Of a DNA stretch of 64,000 bases, positions 1 to 10,300 are shown piece after piece; position 1 is the stretch's first letter; every line of letters starts with the position of its first letter. The translations under genes were made by a program, and so were the position numbers. The notes beneath the pieces were generated by a model, which was given only the letters and a program-made list of their open reading frames with translations, was not told the DNA's origin and ran no database searches. Origin of the DNA: Dugong dugon (Eukaryota > Chordata > Mammalia > Sirenia > Dugongidae); NCBI GenBank assembly GCA_030035585.1, contig CM057465.1, forward strand, positions 5,617,501-5,681,500. The letters run 5' to 3'.

Positions 1-760
1 ACAAAAGTTGGAAATGAAGGAGAATGATTGGTAGCTGGAAAATATGGCCTTGGTGATAGGAATGATGCCAGAGATCGCATGATAAAATTTTGCAAGACCA
101 ACAATTTCTTCACTGCAAATACCTTTTTTCACCAACATAAATGGTGACTACACATGTGGACCTCGCTGGATGGAATACACGGGAATCAAATTGACTACAT
201 CTGTGGAAGAAGACGATAGAAAAGCTCAGGATCATCAGTCAGAACAAGGCCAGGAGATGACTGCAGAACAGACCATCAGTTGCTTATATGCAAGTTCAAG
301 GTGAAGCTGAAGAAAATTATAACAAGTCCATGAGAGCTAAAGTATGGCCTTGAGTATATGCCACCTGAATTCAGAGATCCACTCAAGAACAGATTTGACA
401 CATTGAACACTAATGACCGAAGACCAGACGAGCCGTGGAATGACATCAAGGACATCACACATGAAGAAAGAAAGAGGTCATTAAAAAGACAGGAAAGAAA
501 GAAAAGACCAGAATGGATGTCAGAAGAGACTCTGAAACTTGCTCTTAAATGTAGAGTAGCTAAAGTGAAAGAAAGAAATGATGAAATAAAAGAGCTGAAC
601 AGATTTCAAAGGGCCATTTGAGAAGACTAAGTAAAGTATTATAATGCAGTTGTGCAAAAATCAAAAGGCAAGAACACGCTTGGCATTTCTCAAGCTGAAA
701 GAACTGAAGAAAAACTTCAAGCCTCCAGTTGCAATATTGAAGGATTCTGTGAGGAAAATA
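1..760 (+). mobile_element. RTE-clade LINE, 5' segment of interrupted resident copy
   Basis: This is the first part of an elephant-type RTE LINE that starts before the window. It encodes the end of an APE-type endonuclease and the linker towards reverse transcriptase, but is broken by stops and frameshifts. At about 760 the sequence jumps to RT palm sequence, and the missing stretch resumes at about 1880. It is therefore the left half of a resident element split by a second RTE copy. It is a decayed fossil with no intact product. Confidence 0.85.
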
Positions 761-1879
761 CCAGAAAGATGTTTACCTGTGTTTTACTGACTACGCAAAG
801 GCATTCAACTGTGTGGATCATAACAAATTATGGATAACATTGTGAAGAATGGGAATTCCAGAACACTTAATTGTGCTCATGAGGAACCTGTACATAGATC
901 AAGAGGCAGTCGTTCGAACAGAGCAAGGGGATACTGTGTGGTTTAAAGTCAGGAAAGGTGTGTATCAGGGTTGTATACTTTCACCGTACCTGTTCAATCT
1001 ATATGCTGAGCAAATAATCCTAGAAGCTGGACTATATGAAGAAGAACGGGGCATCAGGGTTGAAGGAAGACTCATTAACAACCTGTGATATGCAGATGAC
1101 ACAAACTTGCTTGCTCAAAGTGAAGAGGACTTGAAGCACTTACTGATGAAGATCAAAGACCACCGCCTTCAGTAGGGATTACACCTCCACATAAAGAAAA
1201 CAAAAATCCTCATAACTGGACCAATAAGCAACATCATGGTAAATGGAAAGAATACTGAAGTTGTCAAGGATTTAATTTTACTTGGATCCACAATCAACAC
1301 CCATGGAAGCAGCAGTGAAGAAATCTAAAGACTCACTGCATTGGGCAAATCTGCTGCAAAAGTCCTCTTTAAAGTGTTAAAAAGCAAAGCTGTCACCTTG
1401 AAGACTAAGGTGCACCTGACCCAAGCCATGGTGTTTTCAGTCACCTCATAGGCATGCGAAAGCTGGATGATGAATAAGGAAGACTGAAGAATTGACGTCT
1501 CTGAATTGTGGTGTTGGTGAAGAATATTGAATATACCAAGGACTGCCAAAAGAACGAACAAATCTGTCTGGGAAGAAGTACAACCAGAACGCTCCTTAGA
1601 AGCAAGGATGGTAAGACTATGTCTCATATACTTTGGACATGTTGTCAGGAGGGAGCAGTCCCTGGAGAAGGACATCATGCTTGGTAAAGTGGAGGGTCAT
1701 CGAAAAAGAGGAAAACCCTCAATGAGATGGATTGACACAGTGTCTGCCACAATGGACTCAAGCCTAACAATGATTGTGAGGATGGCGCAGGACTGGGCAG
1801 TGTTTCGTTCTGTTGTACACGGGGTCGCTATGAGTCAGAACTGACTAGACAGCACCTAACAACAACAACAACAACAACA
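761..1879 (+). mobile_element. 5'-truncated RTE LINE nested inside another RTE
   Basis: This copy starts inside the RT palm (a DYAKAF-like motif A; the YADDT motif C follows near 1090) and runs to the family 3' end, which is the gene-wide 3' signature ending in cctaac plus an (ACA)n tail at 1855-1879. The flanks ggaaaatac at the left junction and again at 1882-1890 look like a target-site duplication. This supports insertion by target-primed reverse transcription into the resident RTE. All reading frames are broken. Confidence 0.75.
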
Positions 1880-3477
1880 TGGGAAAATACTGAATGACAA
1901 AGGTAGCATCAGAAAAAGACGGAAGGAATACACAGAGTCACTGTATCAAAAAGAATTGGTCAATGTGCAGTCATTTCAGGAGGTAGCATGTGATCAAGAA
2001 CTGATAGTGCTGATGGAAGAAGTCCAAGATGCACTGAAGACAGTGGCGAAAAACAAGGCTCCTGGAATTGACGGAATAGCTATTGAGATGTTTCAAGACA
2101 TGGAGGCAGCGCTGGAACTGCTCACTTGTCTATGCCAATTTGGAGGACAGCTACCTGGTCAACCGACTGGAAGAGATCCATACTTGTGCCCATTCCAAAG
2201 AAACGTGATAACAGAATGCCGAAATTATTGAACAATATCATTAATATCGCACACAAGTAAAATTTTGCTGAAGATCATTCAAAAGCGGTTGCATCAGTAC
2301 ATCAACAGGGAACTGCCAGAAATTCAAGCCAGATTCAGAAGAGGATGTGGAACAAGGCATATCGTCGCTGATGTCAGATGAATCCTGGCTGAAAGTAGAG
2401 GATACCAGAAAGATGTTTACCTGTGTTTTATTGACTATGCAAAGGCATTTGACTAGGTGGATCATAACAAATTATGGATAACATTGCAAAAAATGGGAAT
2501 TCCAGAACACTTAATTGTGCTCATGAGGAACCTGTACATAGTCCAAGAGGCAGTCATTTGAACAGAATAAGGGGACACTGCGTCCTTTAAAAATCAAGAA
2601 AGGTGTGCGTCAGGGTTGTCTCCTTTCACCATAGTTATTCAATCTGTATGCTGAGCAAATAATCTGAGAAGCTGGACTATATGAAGAAGAACGGGGAAGA
2701 CTCATTAACAACCTGAGATATGCAGATGACACAACCTTGCTTGCTGAAAGTGAAGAGGACTTGAAGCACTTACTGATGAAGATCAAAGACTACAGCCTTC
2801 AGTAGGGATTACACCTCAACATAAAGAAAATAAAAATCCTCACAACTGGACCAATAAGCAACATCTTGATAAAACGGAGAAAACACTGAAGTTGTCAAAG
2901 ATTTCATTTTACTTGGATCCATAATAAACAGCCATGGAAGCAGCAGTCAAGAAATCAAAAGATGCATTGCATTGGGCAAATCTGCTGCAAAAGACCTCTT
3001 TAAAGTATTAAAAAGTAAAGATGTCACTTTAAGGAGTAAGGTGTTCCTGAACCAAGCCGTGGGGTTTTCAATCGCCTTGAATGCATGGGAAATCTGGACA
3101 ATGAATAAGGATGACAGAAGAATTGATGCTTTTGAGTTATGATGGTGTTGGCGAAGAATGTTGAATATACCATGGACTGCCAAAAGAACGAACTAATCTG
3201 TCTTGGAAGAAGTACAGCCAGAATGCTCCTTTGTCTCACAAACTCTGGACATGTTATCAAGAGGGACCAGTCCCTGGAGAAGGTCATCACACTGGGTAAA
3301 GTAGAGGTTCATCAAAAAAGAGGAACACCCTCAATAAGAGGGAATGACATAGTGGCTGCAGTGATGGGTTCAAGGATAACAGTGATCATGAGGATGGGCA
3401 GGACCGGGCAGTGCTTCGCTCTGTTGTACACAGGGTTCCTATGAGTCAGAACTTACACGTCACACCTAACAACAACG
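1880..3477 (+). mobile_element. RTE-clade LINE, 3' segment of resident copy
   Basis: The resident RTE continues here with the RT fingers (KNKAPGIDG-like segment at about 2050-2080), then palm and thumb, then the 3' end shared with AfroSINEs, terminating in cctaacaacaac near 3477. The palm-to-tail part duplicates the family sequence seen at 761-1879. Frames are disrupted, including stops within the palm. Confidence 0.85.
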
Positions 3478-3489
3478 CATGATGCTAAT

Positions 3490-3858
3490 ATGGCAGGATT
3501 AAAGACAGTTATGTTTATGAGGCAGGACTCAATCTACAAGATTAGGTTGTGTCTTGAGCCAATCTCTTTTGAGACATCAAAGAGAGAAGCGAGCAGAGAG
3601 ACAGGGGGATCTCATGCCACCTAGAATGAAGAACCAGGAGGGGTGCACATCTTTTGGACCCTGGGAGGAGCTCCTAAACCACGGAAAGACTGATGACAAG
3701 GACGTTTCCCCAGAGATGACAGAGAGAGAAAGACTTCCCCTGAAGCTGGCACCCTGAATTCGGACTTCTAGCCTTCTAGACTGAGAGAGTAAATTTCTCT
3801 TTGTTAAAGTCATCCACTTGTGGTATTTCTGTCATAGCAGCCTTAGATAACTAAGACA
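3490..3858 (+). mobile_element. MaLR-type LTR, 5'-truncated
   Basis: This belongs to the same LTR family as 26577-26975, 31216-31628, 35261-35734 (reverse) and 41499-41899. The shared 3' part includes an ATAAA-like stretch, the ccacttgtggtatttctgt block and the terminal taagaca. Its 5' end is missing next to the RTE tail. It is classed as MaLR because the same LTR flanks a THE1/MST-like internal region further along the window. Confidence 0.7.
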
Positions 3859-4303
3859 CATGCCCTATGATTAAAGTCAATGGAAAACTACTGCAACCCA
3901 ATTCCGACATCACTACTAATGGCCCCGACTCTTCAGGAATGAAAGTGTGGGTCATGCCACTAGGCAAAGAACCGTGACCAGCTGAGGTGCTTGCTGAGGG
4001 TTAAAGGAATATGGAATGGGTGGTGGAAGAAGGTAGTTCTCAATACCAGTAATGACCACGTGACTAGTAGCTGTCAGGAGGACTGTAACTGTTATGAGTA
4101 GTTCTTCCTTGAATGCGTCCATGAAATATTTTTGTTCTCTTCACTTATAAAATATAAGATATAAACAGGGCTAGTGGATTTTCAGTTGTATGCATGTTAG
4201 TTGTAACATGTTAGGTGCAAGTATGACTCTATAATTGTCTTTATTTAGAGATTATATATGGTTTAACAGATGTGTACAGATGCCAAGTTAACAAGGGGTG
4301 GAC
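3859..4303. other. Unassigned intergenic sequence
   Basis: No coding potential or recognisable repeat was found in this AT-leaning stretch between two LTRs. Confidence 0.4.
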
Positions 4304-4929
4304 TGTGATGGTTAAGGTTGTGTGTCAACTTGGCTGGGCCATGAATCTCAGTGGTTTGGCAGTTACGATGTAGTCTGGCACTTGTATAATGATGCAATCA
4401 CTTCCGTGATAAGATCTGATACACTGCGATCACCTCCATCACAGGATTGCTGTGAGTAGCCAATCAGTTGAAAGGGAGTTTCCTTGGCACTGTGTCCTGC
4501 ATACAATATAGGTGGACTTTCTGGCAAGGCTCTTCATGCTTCTGCTCACTCTGGATGCTGAAGCTGGCTCCTGTTCATCCGACCTCCAGTCTTGGGACTT
4601 GAGCTAGCAGTTTACCTGTCGATCTTGGGATTCGTCAACCTCAGCATCCTGTGAGCCAGTGGCCTGTGACTTTACCTGCCAATCTTGGGATTCATCAGCC
4701 TGCGCAGCCTGTGAGCCAGAGGCCTGTTGTCTGACCTGCTGATCTTGGGTTCACCAGCCCCTGAAGCTACGTGAGTCAGGAGAAGTCTCCAGCCTGACCC
4801 ATGGAATTGGAGCTTTTCATCCTCTACAGTCACATGAGCCACTCTCGATATAAATCTCTCTATACATACATGTATATATACAGATGCTTCACTGGTTTTA
4901 CTTCTCTTGAGAACCCAGCCTAAGATACC
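4304..4929 (+). mobile_element. ERVL/MLT2-like solo LTR
   Basis: It starts with tgtgatggttaa and a following gtgtcaacttggctgggcc block, and ends with the ttctcttgagaacccagcctaag type of terminus typical of ERVL (MLT2-like) LTRs. A partial copy of the same family lies at 60347-60520. It contains an internal 60-bp tandem repeat, listed separately. Confidence 0.65.
4611..4790 (+). repeat. 60-bp tandem repeat, three copies, inside LTR
   Basis: Units start at 4611, 4671 and 4731, each with (t)ttacctg, then atcttgggattc, then gtgagccag. The spacing is exactly 60 bp. The third unit is diverged in its second half. Confidence 0.75.
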
Positions 4930-4959
4930 GTTTAACAATTTCTTCAGTGTCATTGGTTA

Positions 4960-5800
4960 ACTTTTACACAGTGTGTCAACTTTCTCATTACTTCTCTTCT
5001 GGTTGTTGTTTCCAGTAATCTAGTTTCCCTGCTCCCTTGCCTTCTCATCTTTGCTTTAGAGTAATTGTTGACCATTTGGTTTCATACAGATGTTTTTTTT
5101 AAAGGATGAGAATACTCATGAGTGACATTGTTTATTTTATGAGCCAATCTGTTATGTAGCTAAAAGATTACCTCATGGAACAGTTTTGGTTCAAGGTTTA
5201 AAGAGTATCTCCGGGTGATAGTCTCAGGGAGTCCTCCAGTCTCAACTGGTCCAGTAAGTGTGAACTTTTCAAGAGTTTGTGTTCTGTTCCACATTTTGTT
5301 CCCATCTGTCAGGATCTGTCGACTGTGTTCCAGATCAGAACAGTCAGTAGTGGTAGCTGAGCCCTATCTAGGTTTTCTGGTCTCCGGGTAGATGAAGAAG
5401 TGGTTTTTGTAGACTATTAGTCCTGGGGACTAGTTTCTTCTCTGAGGCTTTGGTTTCCCTCATTCTCTTTTACTCCGGATGTGTAGAGACCAATAGTTGT
5501 ATCTTAGATGGCCACTCGCAAGCTTTTAAAACCTCAGATGCTACTCACCAAACTAGGATGTAGAACACAACCTTTACGTACTATATTACGCCACTCGACC
5601 GAGTTGTCCCACGAGACTATAGTCCGAAGCCTTTGGACCCTGTAAACCTATCCTGTGAGGTGTTTAATCATTTGTGCCCAGATAATTACACAGACACTGA
5701 ATTAGGGAATACTGACCCAGTGCTCCTAGGGGAGATACAGGGCTAGGATCCTATCTGCTTCTGGTTACAACGTTTTCGTCAACCCATCAATACATAATCT
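4960..5800 (-). mobile_element. L1 3'UTR fragment, antisense
   Basis: Its reverse complement contains the L1 3'UTR block with aaaagcttgc and catctaagat, which also occurs near 39520-39545 in the full-length L1 of this window. A second stretch, around 5190-5270, resembles the antisense L1 3'UTR at about 58010-58090. It is old and diverged, so the boundaries are approximate. Confidence 0.55.
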
Positions 5801-6540
5801 TGTTTTATGTGTGTTTCTGCTTAATACCTATTGTTGATTCATTAACATTGAACTCACAGCCAACAGTACTGTAACTCATGCCAGAACGAAGCTTACCTAA
5901 CACATGTATTCCTTTTTGCACTTAGGAACACCAGACAGCATTTCAGTACTATGCTTAGTTGCCATTTTAAACAGAGAAATCGTTAACAAAAAGCACAAAA
6001 ATGGAGGGAAATGTGGCACGAAACAGACTGTGAAAAGGACACCTGTTCGCAGTGTGAGAGCTGAAACAAGAAGGCAGAGCGTCACCTGGTTTAACCTCAG
6101 CTGGGAACACGTGCCTTGCGTGACTCAAATTTCTCCCTGCTCTGCATGTAGGGATACATGATTACAAAATACTACAGTTACAAATACACTAGTAAGCAGT
6201 CTAATTCACAAGTAAGGAATCAGCAAATAATTATCGATTTTATGCGGGATGCAATTAAGCAGTCTTTAGTGGGAAACTTAACAGTTTTAAATGATTATAT
6301 TAGAAAAGAAGAAAGATCTAAAATCAAAACCTAAGGTTTCGTCTTAAGAAACTAGAAAAAAATGAGCAAAGTAAACCCAAAGTAAGAAATCCCGAGGCAG
6401 ACCTCCCTGGGTGCTGAGGGACTCACAGTCCCTCTTGATTTCCACCACTTCCTTAGCAGGCTTTCCTCCGAGAGTGGGGGCCCTGTTCCTGGGCCTTGCC
6501 AGTGCGTCAGAAAACTCAGGCGAATTCTTCCTACTTCGCA
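5800..6540. other. Upstream flank of PKDREJ, nothing coding recognised
   Basis: 5800-6170 has the feel of an old interspersed repeat but could not be assigned. 6170-6540 is AT-rich and becomes GC-rich towards the PKDREJ CpG island. The short ORFs here show no recognisable protein similarity. Confidence 0.35.
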
Positions 6541-7390
6541 GTCCTGATCCCGGGAGGGGAAGAGCATCCTCGGCCCCACCTGCTCCCCGGGCCACCCATC
6601 TCCACTGTCCTGGCTGCTCGCTCAACCCCTCCTGACCCACGACCCTGCTGTCCCAGCGGCCTCGGCTGTTCCTGCGACTCCCACTACGCCCTGACCAAAG
6701 CTGTCACGGTTGTTCTAGAGGCCCCCGCGGCGGGGCCTCGCGACCCCCGCGACCGTTGAGCCGTGCCGGGCCCCCTTCGGCGCCCTCCCAGCTGCCCAGG
6801 GGCGCAATGCGGCCGGGGCCCGCGCTCCTCCTCCTGGGCCTGGGCCTGGGCCTGGGCCGCCTCCCGCAGCCCTCGACTCCTCGAGGGGCCCAGACCCCCG
6901 TCCCCACGTCGGGGGGCCCGCCTGGCGCCCCCGCGCGGGCCGGGGCCGCCGAGCCGCGCCCCCTCCGGGCCGCCCCGGGCCTCGGCGTGCTCGGCGGCCG
7001 GGCCCGTCTCCGCCTGCGGCCCCGCGCGGCCCCGGCGGACGGCGTCTTCCTCAGCGGCCGCCGCAGCCTCTACTTGGCCCGGGGCCGGGGCGCCGGGGCC
7101 GCGCCGCGCTGGTACTGCCTCGGCGTGCGCGTCCTCCTCAGCGCCCGTGGCGGCCCCGCGGCGCCCACCGACCTCGACCTGCGCCTGGCGGCGCCCGGCG
7201 GCCGGCTGTCGGTGCTGTGGTTCGCGCCGCTACCGCGCCCGCTGCGCCGCCTGCAGTGGACCTTCTGCCTGCGACTGCTCGGTCCGGGGGAGACGCGGCT
7301 CCCCCGCAACGCCTCGGCAGCCCCCCGCTTCTCCGCCCGCTCCATCCTGCCCGCCGGCCCCCAGCCGCACGCGGGCTTCGTGGCCGAAAC
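6540..7390 (+). promoter_or_regulatory. CpG island over the PKDREJ 5' end
   Basis: GC and CpG content rise abruptly from about 6540 and stay high until about 7390, covering the upstream flank, the start codon and the first ~195 codons. No TATA box was identified. The transcription start cannot be fixed from sequence alone. Confidence 0.6.
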
Positions 7391-10300
7391 CAGGTGTCCC
7401 ACGGATGGCCCCCAGCCCGTGACTCTAGAAGCTGTCAACTCATTCACTCCCAAAGCCATCGAGTCTTCGGTGTCCTGTCAGATGAAACCCTGTCTTATTA
7501 ACCAGGTAAAGGTCAACGGGAAGGAAACTCCTTCGCCGGTGCTGTTGACCTGGAAGACGGAAGCTACCATTAACGCCACCGTGGAGATGGACTGCCCAGA
7601 TGCCCTCTCCATTACGCAGTATTGGCAGATCTTTTCAGTGCCTTCTGCATTGCACGTGCCCGACTGGACTAAACCTTTGGATGTGCCACAACTCCAGACA
7701 AGCGTAAATTCATCATTCCTCCATATTCCCAAGTCGTCTTTAATTTGGGGGATGTATGTGGTTAATTTCGTCGTGGCCATTACCACATCGGATCCAGAAA
7801 TGCCTTTGGTAAAAGACTCAGATTACATCTACGTGGAGGTTGTTAGAAGTCGCCTGAAGGCCGTTATTTCTGGAGATTACAGAATAACAATGAATTTCAC
7901 AGATGGGCTGGTTCTGAATGGTACCATGTCCTCTGATCCAGATGCAGACAACCCATTAGAGGGACTCAGTTTTTTCTGGTACTGTACCACCAATGGAGGG
8001 AACTACCATGGAGATAAAATCACAGTGTCAAGTAGCCAAGTTTGTCACCCGGGGCAGACGGACCTGCACTGGACAGGGGCCTCTGGCCCTGTACTAACAC
8101 TTTTACCAGAAACACTTAAAGGTAACCGTGCGTATTTTTTCAGAATGGTGATACAGAAAAGTGACAGAACAGCATTTTCTGATAAAAGGGTGCACGTGCT
8201 CCAAGGACCAACACCTAAAGCAAGCATTTCATGTATCGAAAATTGTGGTAGAATTTTAATTGTATCTGACCGATTTTCTTTGTTTTTAAATTGCACAAAC
8301 TGTGCCGTAAGTCGCATCTTCTATAAATGGTCAGTTTTGTCGAGTATAGCTCGTGAGATGCCATTTGATTGGGTGGGGCAAACTACAACAGGGAGAAATG
8401 GTGCTTATTTGTCTATAAAGGCTTTTGCTTTTAGGCAGTTTTTGGAAAAGAGGCATTGGATTTCTCTCTCTATAGCAACTTGGGGTGGAGTGATCTTGGT
8501 CTTTAGGCATGGCTTTGTTATTAACCATGCCCCTCAAATCGGAGAATGCAAAATTAATCCAGCGAAAGGAGTTGCATTTGTAACTAAATTTGTCATCGGG
8601 TGCAGTAATTTTAAGGATAAGGATATCCCTCTTACATATAAAATAATAGTTTCCAATTTGTACAGTATTGGTGAAATAAGTTCTTTAAAAGAGAACACCT
8701 TGGGGGCCATCCCGTACTTGGGGACTCAGTCTAGAGCACCCCCTTTCTTTCTCCCAGTGGGTGTGTTGACTAATCATTATGCCGTGAAGCTCTATGTTCA
8801 GGTTTATGACTCTCTGGGAGCTTTTTCTCAGGTGACTTTGTATGCCACTGTGCGGGCTCCTACTGATGAGAACTCGCCGAGGGCTGTGCTGCATCAGTTA
8901 CTCAGTGCTACCATGGGACCAAATTCATCGCTATCTACTTTGCTTCAGAAGCAGGATTTTTTATCTGCAGGTTACTTACTATATACAGTAGCTTCCATTT
9001 TGAATAGCATGAAAACTGACTTAACTCTCCTCGATGTCAAAAGCAATATCCGAAAACACCTCGTCAATCAGTCCTTCCTTCTTCCTATAACCACTCTGGT
9101 GGAAATTAGCCAGGTAGTCACAATTATTACTGAATTAGCCCAGAAAGGCTCTGAATTCACCCAAGGTGATCAAAAACTTGCCACTGGGAGGATATGGCAA
9201 GCAAATCAAGCACTACAAGCTTATCGACAGAAAGATACACACTTCTGTTCTGAACAAATAGAAATTGTGAGTAGTGGAATATTTACTATTTTGTCTAATA
9301 TCCTTAAACAGATTGCTCCTCACGAAGTTGTTCAAGATCCTTTCTATGTAGCAGAATCTCTAGCAGACACAATATTGGCTAGTATAGTGCCAGGGAGTGA
9401 AACCACTGTGCTGAGGACCTCAAACTTGAACATCTACGTAAAGAAAATTGAGAAGTGGGATGTTGCCAAGGTCTTTACCAGAGAGCAACACTGCCGGAAT
9501 TGTTTTTATCCGACACTAAATGTGAGCAGTGTTCCTGATGTGCCTCCAAATGCTCCAATTTCTGTGACGTTTTGTGAGTTTGCAGACGACCCCTTTCCTT
9601 GGTTAAATTATGGGGGGAACATTTCAACAGAGGTGGTTGGGTTTAGAATGACAGGAGCCAAAGGTAACGGTGAGGTGATTGAGATCACACCTGATGGAGT
9701 GGAAGTGTACCTCATCAGAAAAAACTTGACCTATACTGCTTTTAAACTCACAGTAGGACCCAACAGTGAGCCTGATGAGGTTGATGAGTCCTTGAAAAAG
9801 ACGACAGGGGGATTTCGCTTTGAAGTGGACAGCAGAGCAGTCAAGGAGTTGTTGGTCCACATTGTGACCGGCGTGACTGTGCTGTTCAAGGTGTTGGTGT
9901 ATGCGGGCAGTCGGATCACCCCCACTGCTCTGGTGGCCACCTTCCTTGTGCCCCATGACACGCCCCCTACTGCCAGCCCGAGTGGCCTCTTTGACCTGGC
10001 CTGTTCAGTGAAGGAGGCCCGTGTGGTTTGCCTTCCCCAGTCCCTGCTGCGGGTGATAGCTCAGCACAGACACTCATCCAAGTATGCCTTATCTGTGGTC
10101 CTGCAGGCCGCTCATTTTGTCTTGACGCCCAGTGATGAGCTAGTGAGAATTTCTCTTTTCAGTGTTCACTGCTTGCACATGTACGGGATCCAGAGTGACT
10201 GGAGAGAAGACAGTTGCATTCTAGGGGAGGAGACTAGCTGGCGCAAAGTACACTGTATCTGCAAGAACAAAGGGAGGGCCAGGCGGCAGCTGAGCTCCCT

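Noticed and set aside
6756-6806. Upstream TTG start giving a 2288-residue PKDREJ
   Set aside because: A eukaryotic TTG start is not credible here, and the ATG at 6807 begins a proper signal peptide as in the human ortholog.
6763-7422. 219-codon ORF overlapping the PKDREJ 5' end in another frame
   Set aside because: Low-complexity Pro/Ala/Arg/Ser translation of a CpG island; open only because GC-rich DNA lacks stops.
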